A DNA stretch of 64,000 nucleotides from Planctomicrobium piriforme (GCA_945860955.1 CAMATH010000010.1:36946-100945), one strand, 5' to 3'. Positions 1 to 10,800 are shown, counted from the first letter of the stretch. Notes: generated by a model from the letters alone, not told the origin. Translations and numbers: made by a program.

Positions 1-117
1 CGCCAATTGGTGCGCGAACATGTCGAGAACCGCTGGGACCATTCCTACCGCCTCTGGTCACTGCTGGTTCTGGAGTTGTGGCAGCGCCGTTTTGTTGATG
101 CCGCTCCTCTTCCCTAG
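1..117 (+). CDS. Asparagine synthase (glutamine-hydrolysing), C-terminal end only
   Basis: Reading frame 1 is open from the window edge to TAG at 115-117 and gives 38 residues ending in DAAPLP. The stretch YRLWSLLVLELWQRRF matches the typical C-terminus of the AsnB synthetase domain, where a Leu-Trp-x-Leu-Leu-x-Leu-Glu-x-Trp motif lies close to the end. The family makes asparagine, or amidates a sugar or peptide precursor, with glutamine as nitrogen donor. The N-terminal amidotransferase part lies outside the window, so catalytic residues cannot be checked. Identification rests on this short tail only. Confidence 0.65.
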   Translation, partial: RQLVREHVENRWDHSYRLWSLLVLELWQRRFVDAAPLP

Positions 118-149
118 ATGCGTGTCCCCTTCCGTACACGAGTCGCAAC

Positions 150-1460
150 ATGTCTTCGATGATCGCGATCGAATTGCTGCTGATTTTGTTGTTGTTCGCC
201 GCGAATGGCTTCTTCGCCGGCGCCGAGATCGCCATCATCTCGGCGAACCGTTCACGGCTCAAAGAGCGGGCCGACGAAGGGGATCGCCGCTCGCGGGTGG
301 CGCTGGACCTGGCCGAAAACCCCAATCGGCTGCTGCCGACGATTCAACTGGGAATCACCCTGGTGGGGACACTGGCCGCGGCATTCGGCGGCGCGGCATT
401 GAAGGGGCAGCTCGAGCTGCTGCTTGAATCACTCCGCTGGGATTGGCTCACCTATTGGAGCGCCGAGATCGCGCTGGCGCTGGTCGTGGTCGGGTTGACG
501 ATTGGTTCGGTACTGCTGGGTGAATTGATTCCCAAACGGATCGCGCTGCACGACGCGGCGGCCGTCGCGCGGATCGTCGCGCCCCCCGTGGCGCTTTTGG
601 GGCGGATCGCCCGGCCGATCGTCTGGATGCTGGGGACGGCAACCGACCTTGTCGCAGGGCTGCTGGGTGTGCGCGGAAAGCAGATCCACGGGACGTCCAT
701 GCAGGACATCCGCCATCTGATTGAAATGGGAACCGCGGAAGGGGTGGTCGATCCGGTGGAACAACGGCTGGCACTCGAAGCGTTGCAACTGGGGGACCAG
801 ACGGTCAAACAGATCATGAAGCCTCGGGTGGATATTGACGCGGTGGATGTCGAGACGCCGGCGGAAGAACTGCTCGGGACAATCTCCATGGCTGGTTTCA
901 CACGCCTGCCGGTCTATGAAGGGGATCTCGATCACATCATCGGATTCGTTCATCTCAAAGATGTGTTGAGACAGCATTACCTGGGATGGACACTCGATCT
1001 GCGTAAGCTGGTTCGCAAAGCGATGCTGGTTCCCGACACAATGCGGCTCGATCAGTTGCTGGTGAAATTTCAGGAGGAACACAATCAGTTGGCCGTCGTG
1101 GTCGACGAGTACGGAGCGACCCGCGGAATGGTGACCGTCGACGACGTGCTGGAAGAGCTGGTGGGTGAACTGCTGACCGATCAGCACAAACGCACCGAGC
1201 AGATGATTGTGCCGCGCGACGACGGTGGCTGGCTGATTGATGGATCTGTCAGCATTTCCGACATGCTGGAACGGCTCGGGCGGTCGCGACTGGTGGCGCA
1301 TGCCCCCAAACAGGTGAGTTCGGTTGCGGGCCTGGTTCTGCACGTGATGGGTCGACTCCCCGCGGTGGGCGACCAGGCCGAATGGCAGGGATTGAAACTG
1401 GAGGTGGTTGATCTCGATGGACGACGGATTGACCGTGTGCTGGTAACGACTGTGCCGTAA
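150..1460 (+). CDS. CNNM/CorC-type transporter (DUF21, CBS pair, CorC_HlyC)
   Basis: This 436-aa membrane protein belongs to the HlyC/CorC (CNNM) family, often called hemolysin-like and associated with Mg2+/divalent cation efflux. Residues 4-170 form the DUF21 domain with about four hydrophobic segments (4-28, 62-83, 103-126, 140-170), including FFAGAEIAII and the GELIPKRIAL turn. A cytoplasmic pair of CBS motifs spans about 222-340 (IMKPRVDIDAVD; VVVDEYGATRGMVT). The CorC_HlyC domain fills about 353-436. Length and domain order are normal. The ATG at 150 starts 33 nt after the upstream stop and has no strong ribosome-binding site; ATG at 159 is an alternative. Confidence 0.9.
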   Translation: MSSMIAIELLLILLLFAANGFFAGAEIAIISANRSRLKERADEGDRRSRVALDLAENPNRLLPTIQLGITLVGTLAAAFGGAALKGQLELLLESLRWDWLTYWSAEIALALVVVGLTIGSVLLGELIPKRIALHDAAAVARIVAPPVALLGRIARPIVWMLGTATDLVAGLLGVRGKQIHGTSMQDIRHLIEMGTAEGVVDPVEQRLALEALQLGDQTVKQIMKPRVDIDAVDVETPAEELLGTISMAGFTRLPVYEGDLDHIIGFVHLKDVLRQHYLGWTLDLRKLVRKAMLVPDTMRLDQLLVKFQEEHNQLAVVVDEYGATRGMVTVDDVLEELVGELLTDQHKRTEQMIVPRDDGGWLIDGSVSISDMLERLGRSRLVAHAPKQVSSVAGLVLHVMGRLPAVGDQAEWQGLKLEVVDLDGRRIDRVLVTTVP

Positions 1461-1589
1461 TTGCCGATTCTTTGGACAGATTTCTCGGTGAATCGCCACC
1501 GGCGTCGCTATGCGACTTTCATCGGCGTGGCTAGGATCAGAGAGAGTTGATGCCTGAAGCTTGTTCCGCGTGACTGGGAGCGTTCGTGA

Positions 1590-2894
1590 ATGCGGGGATA
1601 CCTGGCAACATTCGTCGTGCTGGCTGGCCTGGGAGGGGTGGGCTACTGGTACCTGAAGTCACCACGCGGTCCACGTGTGACCTACCGCACCAGCGAAATC
1701 ACGCGCGGAGATGTTCAATCGGTGGTGAGCGCCACGGGGACCATTGAGCCGGAGGATTTAGTCGACGTGGGGGTGCAGGTGGCGGGGCGCGTTCACGAAT
1801 TGGGGCGCGATCCAGGCGACCCGATGAAGTCGGTCGATTATGGCACCCGCGTTGCCGAGGGAACGGTCCTGGCAAAGATCGACGACGCGATGTACGAGTC
1901 GCAGGTTCAGCAGGCACGCGCCGCGGTGCAACGGGCAAGAGCCGACGCCGAGCAACAGCGGATCAAGCTGGAGCAGATGGAACGTGAGTGGAATCGGGCA
2001 CAAAACTTCCGCAAGACACTGTCCATCTCTGAAGCGGACGCCGACCTTGCGAAAGCGAACTGGCAGATGGCGCAAGCGACGGTCGGGGTCGCCGAGGCGG
2101 GGCTGGAACAGGCGAAAGCCTCTCTGCACCAGGCCGAGATCAATCTGGGATATACCACGATTCGATCGCCTGTGAACGGTGTGATCATCGATCGCCGGGT
2201 GAATGTGGGGCAAACTGTAGTGGCGAGTTTTAACGCGCCGAGTCTGTTTCTCATCGCGAAGGATCTCAGGCGGCTGCAGGTTTGGGCCTCAGTGAATGAA
2301 GCCGACATCGGGCAGATTCACCCGGGACAACCGGTGAAGTTCACTGTCGACGCGCAGGCGGGCGAAGTGTTTCGCGGGGTCGTCGCGCAGATCCGCCTCA
2401 ATGCCACCATGACGCAGAATGTGGTCACCTACACGGTGGTGGTATCGACCGATAATCTGGACGGAAAACTGCTACCGTACCTGACCGCGAATCTGCAGTT
2501 CGAACGTGCCACCCAATCAGACGTGCTGCTGGCCCCCAACATCGCGCTGCGCTGGCAGCCGAGGCGCACCGAGGGCGGCAAGGGGGCAGGAGGAACGAAG
2601 TTCGACAGTGGCGGGGGAAAGAAGCCGAAGGGACCGGGTGACCCCACGTTGGGCAAGGTCTGGGTGCGCGATGGGGATGGCGTGCGTCCGATCGACGTCA
2701 CTGTCGGGTTGACCGACGGCGTCGTGTCGGAAGTTTCAGGAGAGGGGATTGTCGAGGGCCTGGAGCTGATCGTGGGTGATGTCGTCAACGAAACCGGCGG
2801 ACAGACGAGTCCGTTCGCCCCGAAAATGACTCCGGGGGGAACCCCGACGGGGGGCAGCGGCGGTGGTCGCGGCGGCGGTGGGAAAACGCCATGA
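1590..2894 (+). CDS. MacA-like periplasmic adaptor (HlyD/RND membrane fusion protein)
   Basis: A 434-aa membrane fusion protein with an N-terminal anchor (about 4-22), a biotinyl-lipoyl half-motif, a long alpha-helical hairpin (about 105-185, rich in Ala, Gln and Glu) and a beta-barrel. The motif LGYTTIRSPVNGVI is the typical second lipoyl half. The adaptor would link an inner-membrane ABC exporter to the outer envelope. Its stop overlaps the start of the next gene by 4 nt (ATGA), so the two are translationally coupled and form a MacAB-like pair. A GGGAG lies upstream of the ATG. The C-terminus is low complexity, rich in Gly, Lys and Pro, which is unusual for MacA. Confidence 0.88.
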   Translation: MRGYLATFVVLAGLGGVGYWYLKSPRGPRVTYRTSEITRGDVQSVVSATGTIEPEDLVDVGVQVAGRVHELGRDPGDPMKSVDYGTRVAEGTVLAKIDDAMYESQVQQARAAVQRARADAEQQRIKLEQMEREWNRAQNFRKTLSISEADADLAKANWQMAQATVGVAEAGLEQAKASLHQAEINLGYTTIRSPVNGVIIDRRVNVGQTVVASFNAPSLFLIAKDLRRLQVWASVNEADIGQIHPGQPVKFTVDAQAGEVFRGVVAQIRLNATMTQNVVTYTVVVSTDNLDGKLLPYLTANLQFERATQSDVLLAPNIALRWQPRRTEGGKGAGGTKFDSGGGKKPKGPGDPTLGKVWVRDGDGVRPIDVTVGLTDGVVSEVSGEGIVEGLELIVGDVVNETGGQTSPFAPKMTPGGTPTGGSGGGRGGGGKTP

Positions 2895-5158
2895 GTTCGC
2901 CCGTAGAGACTGTTGCGCCGGCGGGTGCCCCCGCGCTGGGTACCGAACTCGTCCGTCTGCGAGACGTCACCAAGACGTACCACCTAGGTGAACTCGATGT
3001 GCCGGTACTGAAAGGGGTGTCCCTCACGATTCGGCATGGCGAGTACGTCGCCCTGATGGGGGCGTCGGGTTCGGGCAAGACGACGTTGATGAACCTGCTG
3101 GGTTGCCTCGACCGGCCAACGTCGGGGAGTTACCAGCTTGAGGGGGTCGAGATCGCCAATGCCTCGGCGGACGATCGAGCGCGGTTGCGCAATTCCCGGC
3201 TCGGTTTCGTGTTCCAGAGTTTCAATCTACTGGCACGCACGTCGGCTCTCAACAATGTGATTCTGCCGTTGGAGTATGCTCCCGAACGGGTCACCGACAC
3301 CGACCAGCATGCGCGAGCGATTGAACTGCTGAATCGTGTCGGGCTCGCCGCGCGGATGGATCACGAACCGGCGCAGATGTCAGGGGGACAGCAGCAGCGG
3401 GTCGCGATCGCCCGCGCGCTCGTCAATCATCCCCCGCTGTTGCTGGCGGATGAACCGACGGGGAATCTCGATTCCCGCACGAGTGTCGAGATTCTGGAGA
3501 TGTTCGATCGCCTGCACGCCGAGGGAATCACGATCATCATCGTCACGCACGATGCGGGGGTCGGGGCGCGGGCCAAACGGGTGATCCGATTGCGGGACGG
3601 GCTGATTGAAGCGGATGGCCCTTCGTCGGCTGTTGTCGTACCGGCGGCTGGCAATGAGAGTTCAACGGCACCCAACACGAATGCGGCTCCCGCGGTCGAT
3701 ACTCCGTCGCCGGCAGCCCCTGTCACGTCAACTCTTGCTCCCCATGTCGCGTCCTCTCATCCCGCGTTTCGGAAGGTCGGGCGACCGCTCATTCCCCGCA
3801 CGTTTCGTACGGCGTTCAAGGCGATTCTGCGCAACAAGCTGCGCTCAGGACTCACGATGCTCGGCATCGTGATCGGCGTCGCCGCCGTCATCGCCATGAT
3901 GGAGATTGGACAGGGGTCGAACGCCGCCATCCAGCGGACGATCGCCAGCATGGGAGCCAATAATCTGCTGGTGCAGCCCGGAGCCGCTTCGAGTGGCGGG
4001 GTGACATTTGGCGGCGGAAGCGGTTTGACCTTGACGCCGCGCGACGCGCAGGAGATTCAACGGCAGGTTCCCTCGGCGGAGTTCGTCGCCCCCATCGTTC
4101 GCGCGCGAACGCAGGTGATCTACCGCAGCCGCAACTGGGTGCCGGTCTATATCTACGGCACCACGCCGTCGTTCCTCGACGTGCGCGACTGGCGTGATCT
4201 GGAATTCGGGGAGATGTTTGGTGACCGAGAAGTGCGGAACGGCAGCCAGGTTTGTGTTGTCGGGCAGACCATTGTTCGCGAACTGTTCCGAGGAGAATCG
4301 CCCATTGGGGAGGAGATCCGTCTGCAAAACGTCTCTTTCCGGGTGATTGGTGTGTTGCGACGGAAAGGGGCGAACATGATGGGGGTCGATCAGGACGATA
4401 TCGTTCTCGCCCCGTGGACGACGGTCAAATCGCGGGTCGCCGGCAACTCGATGGCCAACGTCAATCAGTCGACGGCGGCGACGACCGATCCGTCACAAAA
4501 GGTCAACACTCTCAGCCAGTTGTATCCGGGCGCGCAGCCGCTGTATCCGGTCTCGTCGATTCTGCAACAGACCGACACCCCCCAGCCGGTGCGGTTCACC
4601 AACGTCGATCAGATACTGGTGAAGGTCGCGACGGCGGGTGAGGTTCCCGACGCGATCGCGCAGATCAAGGCGACATTGCGGGAACAGCATCGATTGCGGA
4701 AAGGCCAGCCCGAGGATTTCAACATCCGCGACATGACCGAAGCGAACAAGGCGTTGTCGTCGACGTCCGAGATGATGAGTTCGCTGCTGTTGAGCGTGGC
4801 GCTGATCTCGCTGCTTGTTGGATGGGTCGGGATCATGAATATCATGCTGGTCTCCGTGACAGAGCGCACCCGAGAGATCGGCCTGCGGATGGCGATTGGT
4901 GCCCGGGGTCGCAATATTCTGATGCAGTTTCTCGTCGAAGCGGTCGTGCTGTGCATGGCGGGAGGGGCGCTGGGAATCGCGCTGGGACGCGGCGGTTCCG
5001 TCCTGGTCCGCGAGCTGCTCGGCTGGCCAACGGAGATCGCACCGGGAGCGATTGTCGCTTCGGTGGTCGTGGCGGTGACCGTGGGAGTTGTGTTCGGCTT
5101 TTACCCCGCCTGGAAGGCGTCACGCCTCGACCCGATCACGGCGTTGCGTTACGAGTGA
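2891..5158 (+). CDS. MacB-like ABC exporter, ATPase fused to FtsX-type permease
   Basis: A 755-aa fusion with the MacB domain order. The N-terminal ABC ATPase has Walker A GASGSGKTT (57-65), signature SGGQQ (164-168), Walker B LLLADEPT (183-190) and the switch His at 220. A Pro/Ala/Thr-rich linker covers about 240-300. The first transmembrane helix follows (NKLRSGLTMLGIVIG, about 315-335), then a large periplasmic MacB_PCD domain and three C-terminal helices with FtsX motif VSVTERTREIGLRMAIGAR. It probably exports a peptide, lipid or macrolide-like substrate with the adjacent MacA-like adaptor. LLVGWVGIMNI has Trp where relatives, including the paralogue at 6621-7862, have Gly. It converges on the next operon across 29 bp. 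Confidence 0.9.
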   Translation: MSSPVETVAPAGAPALGTELVRLRDVTKTYHLGELDVPVLKGVSLTIRHGEYVALMGASGSGKTTLMNLLGCLDRPTSGSYQLEGVEIANASADDRARLRNSRLGFVFQSFNLLARTSALNNVILPLEYAPERVTDTDQHARAIELLNRVGLAARMDHEPAQMSGGQQQRVAIARALVNHPPLLLADEPTGNLDSRTSVEILEMFDRLHAEGITIIIVTHDAGVGARAKRVIRLRDGLIEADGPSSAVVVPAAGNESSTAPNTNAAPAVDTPSPAAPVTSTLAPHVASSHPAFRKVGRPLIPRTFRTAFKAILRNKLRSGLTMLGIVIGVAAVIAMMEIGQGSNAAIQRTIASMGANNLLVQPGAASSGGVTFGGGSGLTLTPRDAQEIQRQVPSAEFVAPIVRARTQVIYRSRNWVPVYIYGTTPSFLDVRDWRDLEFGEMFGDREVRNGSQVCVVGQTIVRELFRGESPIGEEIRLQNVSFRVIGVLRRKGANMMGVDQDDIVLAPWTTVKSRVAGNSMANVNQSTAATTDPSQKVNTLSQLYPGAQPLYPVSSILQQTDTPQPVRFTNVDQILVKVATAGEVPDAIAQIKATLREQHRLRKGQPEDFNIRDMTEANKALSSTSEMMSSLLLSVALISLLVGWVGIMNIMLVSVTERTREIGLRMAIGARGRNILMQFLVEAVVLCMAGGALGIALGRGGSVLVRELLGWPTEIAPGAIVASVVVAVTVGVVFGFYPAWKASRLDPITALRYE

Positions 5159-5187
5159 CGGGAATGCCCCCTTGGGCCGCCGTCGCT

Positions 5188-6603
5188 TCAGCCCGTCAGT
5201 TCCTTGATTGGCGCGCCCGTGGTAATTGCTACGGGGCGTCCACCGCCGTCGGGGAAATGGGTCGTCAGGTCGATTCCCAGATGGCGGTACAGTGTCGCCA
5301 GCAGGTCTTGCGGATCAAGCGGCCGTTCGACCGGATAGCCCGCCTGGGAATCGGTCGCGCCGATCACCTGGCCCATTCGCAGGCCACCGCCGGAGATCAA
5401 AATCGACTGCGCGCCCGGCCAGTGGTCGCGACCCCATTGCAGTTGCTTCGTCGCCGTTCCCGGCAGCAAAGTTCCTTTGGGGGTTCGTCCGAATTCGCCG
5501 GCGGCGATCACCAGCACGTCCTGATCCAGTCCCCGACTGTAAATGTCGTTGATCAACGTGGTGACGATCTGATCGTAAACCGGAAGACGATGCCGCATGA
5601 TCGTGGGGAGGTCAATGTTCACCGCGTGATCGTCCCAGCCGGGCGCGTCCATCGCCTTCACGCCCCCCGGGACACTGATGGTGACAAAACTCACTCCCGC
5701 CTCCACCAGCCGCCTGGCGACCAGCGCGTTCTGGCCCCATTCGTCGCCGTATTGGGCGACGAGTTTCGGATCTTCTTCGGACAGGTCGAATGCCCGCCGA
5801 GCCTTGTCGGCAGTGAGAATATCAAGCGCCGTCCGATGGAATTCGTCAAGTGAATCCATCACCCCGCGCTGATCGACCTCACGCCGCAACAGGTCGAATT
5901 GCCGCATCAGTCCGACCCGGTCACTCAGTCGCGCCCCGTCGACCGTCAACGTGGAATTCGGCAGTCCGTTCTTGGTGACAATCGGAGGTCGCCAGGCGCT
6001 GCTCCAATAGCCTTCACCAATCCCTGGAATGTACTCACCGAATGCGCTGTTGTAGATCACCAGCCCCATACCAACGGCGGCCGGCAAGCCACGGACGCGC
6101 GACTTGAGCGCGCGACCGACAACCGCCCCCATTTGCGGATGTGTCGATTCAAAAGTCCCCGTCTTCAAGCCGGGGTTCCCCGACATGAACCGACCATGTG
6201 CTTCGAAATGCCCCCCCTCGCCGTGCGTACACGACCGAATGATCGAAAAGCGATGGGCGAGCTGCGCATGAAGTGGCAGCAGCTCGCAAAGATCCAATCC
6301 CGAAACATTCGTCCGGATGGGAAGGCACGGGCCGCGCACATCGGTGCTGGCCAGTGGCTTGAGGTCGTACGTCTCAAGCTGGCTGGGTCCACCATGGAGA
6401 AACAGAAAGATCACCGAAGTCTTCCGTGGCTCATCCGGTGCCGCTTTCGCCCGGGCCTCAAGCAACTGCGCCAGGCCAAGCCCCCCCAGTCCCAGGACAC
6501 CCGCCCGCAGCACGCCTCGTCGGTTGATGCGCGTCGCCGTCTTCGACTGTGGAGAACTGGCGGCCGACTTCGCAGGCGCGGAGGAGTGATGGTGAGCGGG
6601 CAT
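5188..6603 (-). CDS. DUF1501 protein with Tat-type leader
   Basis: A 471-aa member of DUF1501, a sulfatase-like secreted family abundant in Planctomycetota with no proven reaction. The ATG at 6603 is preferred because it gives a twin-arginine leader (NRRGVLRAGVLGLGGLGLAQLL) and leaves 17 nt to the upstream gene; longer frames run into that gene. Characteristic motifs are FLFLHGGPSQLETYDLKP, AAGEFGRTPKGTLLPG and GRDHWPGAQSILISGGG. DUF1501 genes usually sit beside DUF1549/DUF1553 genes. Here it is the last gene of an operon with a MacB-like permease and a secretin-domain protein, which is unusual. Confidence 0.88.
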   Translation of the reverse strand: MPAHHHSSAPAKSAASSPQSKTATRINRRGVLRAGVLGLGGLGLAQLLEARAKAAPDEPRKTSVIFLFLHGGPSQLETYDLKPLASTDVRGPCLPIRTNVSGLDLCELLPLHAQLAHRFSIIRSCTHGEGGHFEAHGRFMSGNPGLKTGTFESTHPQMGAVVGRALKSRVRGLPAAVGMGLVIYNSAFGEYIPGIGEGYWSSAWRPPIVTKNGLPNSTLTVDGARLSDRVGLMRQFDLLRREVDQRGVMDSLDEFHRTALDILTADKARRAFDLSEEDPKLVAQYGDEWGQNALVARRLVEAGVSFVTISVPGGVKAMDAPGWDDHAVNIDLPTIMRHRLPVYDQIVTTLINDIYSRGLDQDVLVIAAGEFGRTPKGTLLPGTATKQLQWGRDHWPGAQSILISGGGLRMGQVIGATDSQAGYPVERPLDPQDLLATLYRHLGIDLTTHFPDGGGRPVAITTGAPIKELTG

Positions 6604-6620
6604 TCGGGATCCGTGCGGAG

Positions 6621-7862
6621 CTACTCGTATCGCAAAGCTTCGATGGGATCCAGCATACTCGCTCGGCGTGCCGGGTAGAAGCCGAAAAACACCCCGACAA
6701 TCGCCGCGAATCCAAACGCCATAATCGCCGCCGGGATCGAAATCACCGTCGGCCATTTCGTGCCTGTCGTGAACGAATTGATGAGCGCGGTGATTCCCAG
6801 CGACGCCCCGACTCCCAGCAGGAAACCGATGATTCCGCCAATGCACGAGAGCAGCACCGCTTCGACGAGGAACTGGCGCAGAATATCGCCGGACCGCGCC
6901 CCGACCGCCATGCGGATGCCAATCTCGCGAGTCCGTTCGGTGACCGACACCAGCATGATGTTCATGATTCCAACTCCGCCCACCAGCAGCGAAATGGCGG
7001 CGATCGCCGACAGCATCATGGTCAACGTCCCCGTGATCGTCCCCAGCACTTTGGCGATTTCCGCGGTGTCTTGAACGGTGAAATCGGGCGGCTCTCCCTG
7101 GTGGATCCGGTGTCTTTCTGAAAGCAACTGGGTGATTTCCGACTGGGCGTCTTGCGCGACCATAATCGACCTCGCCGAGACCAGAATCACGTTGACGTTG
7201 TCAAACTCCGACCCGTAGAGCCGTTTGCGGACCGTGGTGTAGGGAACCAGCACGACATTGTCCTGATCCTCCCCGACCATGTTCGCCCCCTTTTTCTCCA
7301 ACACGCCGATCACGCGGAAGGGGATGTTCTTGATGCGAATGTTCTCGCCCACCGGATTGGCGGTTTGAAACAGCTTGGCGACCAGTGTGTGTCCGATGAC
7401 ACAGACTTTGGCGGCCCCCGCGATGTCGCGATCGGTGAAGAATCCCCCGGTTCGGACCGTCCAGTTGCGCACCGTCAGATGGTCGGCACCGACTCCGCTG
7501 ATTTCGCGGGGGCTGGCGTTGGCGTTGCCGTAGATCACCTGGCCTTGAAATCCGACAATCGGACTGGCGGCGAGAACCGACGGGCATTCTTTGGCGATGG
7601 CGTCGGCGTCTTTGGCGGTGAGCGTGGGGACAGTTCCCTCGCGAACCCCCTCGCGGCGACGTGAACCCGGGAAGACCACGATCACGTTGGTCCCGAGTTG
7701 TTCAAACTGCCCCTGGACCAGACCGCTGGCGCTCTGGCCCAGCGAGACCATCGTGGTGACGGCGGCGATTCCGATCACCACCCCCAGCACGGTCAATCCC
7801 GCCCGCATCTTGTTCTTGCCCAACGCCCGCAGGGCGATTCTCATCGTGATCAGGAAATCCAT
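6621..7862 (-). CDS. MacB-like ABC transporter permease (no ATPase domain)
   Basis: A 413-aa permease with the MacB/FtsX topology: a first helix after NKMRAGLTVLGVVIG (about 20-42), a periplasmic MacB_PCD domain, then three C-terminal helices with LLVGGVGIMNIMLVSVTERT and REIGIRMAVGARSGDIL. No Walker motifs are present, so a separate ATPase is needed; the fused ATPase at 2891-5158 is a paralogous candidate, but no stand-alone partner lies beside this gene. It is the middle gene of a minus-strand operon, 7 bp after the secretin-domain gene and 17 bp before DUF1501. Similarity to the permease half of the 2891-5158 product suggests local duplication. Confidence 0.88.
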   Translation of the reverse strand: MDFLITMRIALRALGKNKMRAGLTVLGVVIGIAAVTTMVSLGQSASGLVQGQFEQLGTNVIVVFPGSRRREGVREGTVPTLTAKDADAIAKECPSVLAASPIVGFQGQVIYGNANASPREISGVGADHLTVRNWTVRTGGFFTDRDIAGAAKVCVIGHTLVAKLFQTANPVGENIRIKNIPFRVIGVLEKKGANMVGEDQDNVVLVPYTTVRKRLYGSEFDNVNVILVSARSIMVAQDAQSEITQLLSERHRIHQGEPPDFTVQDTAEIAKVLGTITGTLTMMLSAIAAISLLVGGVGIMNIMLVSVTERTREIGIRMAVGARSGDILRQFLVEAVLLSCIGGIIGFLLGVGASLGITALINSFTTGTKWPTVISIPAAIMAFGFAAIVGVFFGFYPARRASMLDPIEALRYE

Positions 7863-7869
7863 GAACGGC

Positions 7870-10800
7870 TCAATCGAGAATCGTGGCGGGAGTCGGTGAC
7901 TCGACTGGCTGCGGTTGTGCTTGAGGCTGTTGGGGTTGCGGTGGCTGCTGCGGCTGTTGCGGTTGCTGCTGCCGTTTCAGCACCTTCGACAACCGTTCCT
8001 GCAAGACCGTGGCGTCAATCTGGCGGCCGACTTTCATCACCTGCACGCGACTGACATTGGGACGCGCCGCCACGTCGAGCGCCTCAATCATCTCAGTCAG
8101 GTCGGACATCATCCCCTCGGCGGCGGAGACAACCAGGGTGTTCGACACATCGTCGATGCCAATCGAGAGCATTCCCTTGAGCTTGATGGGCGACTTCTTT
8201 TTGTCCCCGGAGTCGTCATCGTCATCGCCCCCTCCCAGGACGTAGGTGTACATGGAGGGGGTCGGCTTTTTGTTCTTGTCTCCCTCCCCCCCTTTCCCCG
8301 CGAGCGCGGGGTCGTTTTCACTCAGGAGGTCGCGGTAGACTTCTTTGATCGCCTCGGCGATGACCCGCGCTTTGGAGAATTTGATCGTAAACATCCGGGT
8401 GATTCGCATCGACTTCTTGTCTTTGGAATCGGGGACGTCGTAAATCGCGATCAGCTCTTCAATGATCGTCATTTGCTGCGAGTCGGCCCCGGTGACGATG
8501 ATCGAATTCGAATCGGTGTCGGCGATGAATTTCAGCGGCCGGCGTTTTGATAACCGTTTCCGTTCCTCCTTTTTCGAATTCATTCCGTTCGCCCAAAAGG
8601 GACCGTAAAAATCGTTCTGGGAGTTCTTCTTCTCTTTCTCTTTCTCCGTGAAGAAATCCTTGAGGTTCTGCGCGACTCCCCAGGCCCAGGTGGAGTTGTG
8701 CTTCATCTTGAAAATCTTGTAGTCACGACGGATCGGGGCCAGCTTCGAAACCATGTCTTCCAACTGGTCGAGCGCTGCCGTGTCGTCTGACTGAATCACC
8801 AGCCGACCGTCCGGGCCCTGGAACACCCGCACGGGAGAGGGATCATCCGTCGGTCGAGGTGTGGAAGAACGGCGACGGGTGGTCGGTGGCGGGGGGCTGT
8901 CGTCGAACTCGTCGACTTCGGTTTCTTCCGGCGGCAGTTCCACGCGTTTTTTCGGTTTATCGCGTGCTGGCGGCGGGACTTCTTCGGGTTGGTCGGCAAA
9001 TTCGGGTTGAAGTTCGTCACGTTGAGAAACCGCGATGAACTTCGCGTTCTCGTCGCGGAGATCGACCAGTCGGTGTTGGGCACCAAGCGGCACAGAGCCA
9101 GCCTGGGGAACATCACGGTTGCTACCGACCCGCTCCACCGACCCGGAACGCCGTCCCGCCGCCGGCGTCGTGCCCCGCGCGGGCTGTCGGCGGCGGGGAG
9201 ATTCCGCTGGTGGCTCTGGCGGGTCAGCGGCCTCATCGTCGGCTTCGTCTTGGACATCGACCTCCAGCGGATTGGGAGAGACGCCGGGCCAGGCACGTTT
9301 CAGCCGTTTGAGGAATTCGGCCGCCTCGTCGGGCGAAATGCTCTCAATGACACGTCGGCGGGAGGCGCTCGCCCCTTCCGCGGGGATTTCTCCCAGCTTC
9401 ACGAGCAGCTTTTCGACTTCCTGCAATTCGATTTCATTGGCCCACAGAAGCAGCCGGTTGTTTTCGGTGTCGGCGTCGACGCGGAATTTTTTTTGCTTCG
9501 CACCGGACTGCCCGCCCCCTTGACCGTAATAGAACACGAATGGGTTGTAATTCTGCTGGTCGTCCCCTTTGTCATCTCCCGCCATCATGAATTCGATCGT
9601 CCCCGCGACATAGTCGGCCTCGAGCCGACGCAATCGAACCACTTCGAATTTGCGGTCGCTCCCGTCGAGTTTTTCGATGAGCTGCTTCACGATCACGTGA
9701 TCGGCCAGCGCCCCATGCACGATCAATGACCGGTTTTTCTTGTCCACCTGGAGCCGCGTCGTCGGTTCCAGTCCTCCCAACTCTCGCAGCATTTTGACGA
9801 TCGGTTCGGGATCGATGCTCGTCAGCCGATAAACTCGCATCCGTGACATGGTCTGCAGTAGCGACGGATTCTCACTCGGCTGGTCGATGACTTCGATCGC
9901 CTCGGAAATTGTCGCCAAGTGATCGGCCGACGCGTTGACCAGCAGGGTGTTTTCGCGGGCGTTCACCACCATGTGGACCTTGGGTGGCCCCTTCGCTCCG
10001 GGCTGAGCGGCGGCGGCCTGCGAGGCGGCAAGGGCCTGCGCCTGCACCTGTTGGAGCATCTGAATTTGCCCCATCATTTCGGGACCGGTCGATTCGCTCA
10101 TCGCGTGGGCGGCCGCCGAGATGGGGTCTTCGGTCAAGCCCAGCAAGCCTTCAATCTGTCGTTTGACCTCGTCGGCCCGCACATGCTTCAGGCGGAACGG
10201 TTTCACGAGTCGCTTTCGGCCGTTATTCGATTGCTCCTCCCGCAGCAGCGTCTGCATGTCACGCAGATTCACGACCGCGTCAATCGCCTCCAGCCGGTTG
10301 GTTGCTTTCAGTGAGGTCAACTTGCCATTCGGACTCATCAGTGGCTTGAGTTCCTCGATCGTGGTCTCGGCCATCAACCAGTCGAGCGGAAACGAAATCT
10401 TGACGAACTCATGCGGATCGCGTTCGGAAAGTTCTTCCGGACGAACCCGCGGCACCAAACTGGGATCGAGCTTTTTCGTGTTGACCAACGTCAACACTTC
10501 GCCATCCCGCAGCAGAGTGAATCCCCGGTCGAGAAGATGTCGGTTGATCACGTCGCGGGCTTCTCGAATCGTGTAGCTGCGCTGCGTCTTCAGATTCAAA
10601 AAGTCGCCGGGGAGTTCCTGCCAGTCGAGACTCATCTCCGAAATCTCGGCGAGCCAGTCCAACACCCCCAGCCAGGGCTGACCATGAAAATTGAATTTGA
10701 CGCGTCCCTCTTTATCGGGACGTATCTGGAGTTCTTTGGGATCGGCAGGGGTCGAGGGTTTGTCGGGACGGGTGATTGGTTTTGCCGTCTCGCCGGCTGG

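Noticed and set aside
429..1499. Long minus-strand frame opposite the CNNM/CorC gene
   Set aside because: Gln/His/Arg-rich translation without domains; shadow of the real plus-strand gene in GC-rich DNA.
5188..6846. Longer DUF1501 start at 6846
   Set aside because: The extra residues overlap the permease gene and precede the Tat leader; ATG at 6603 fits better.
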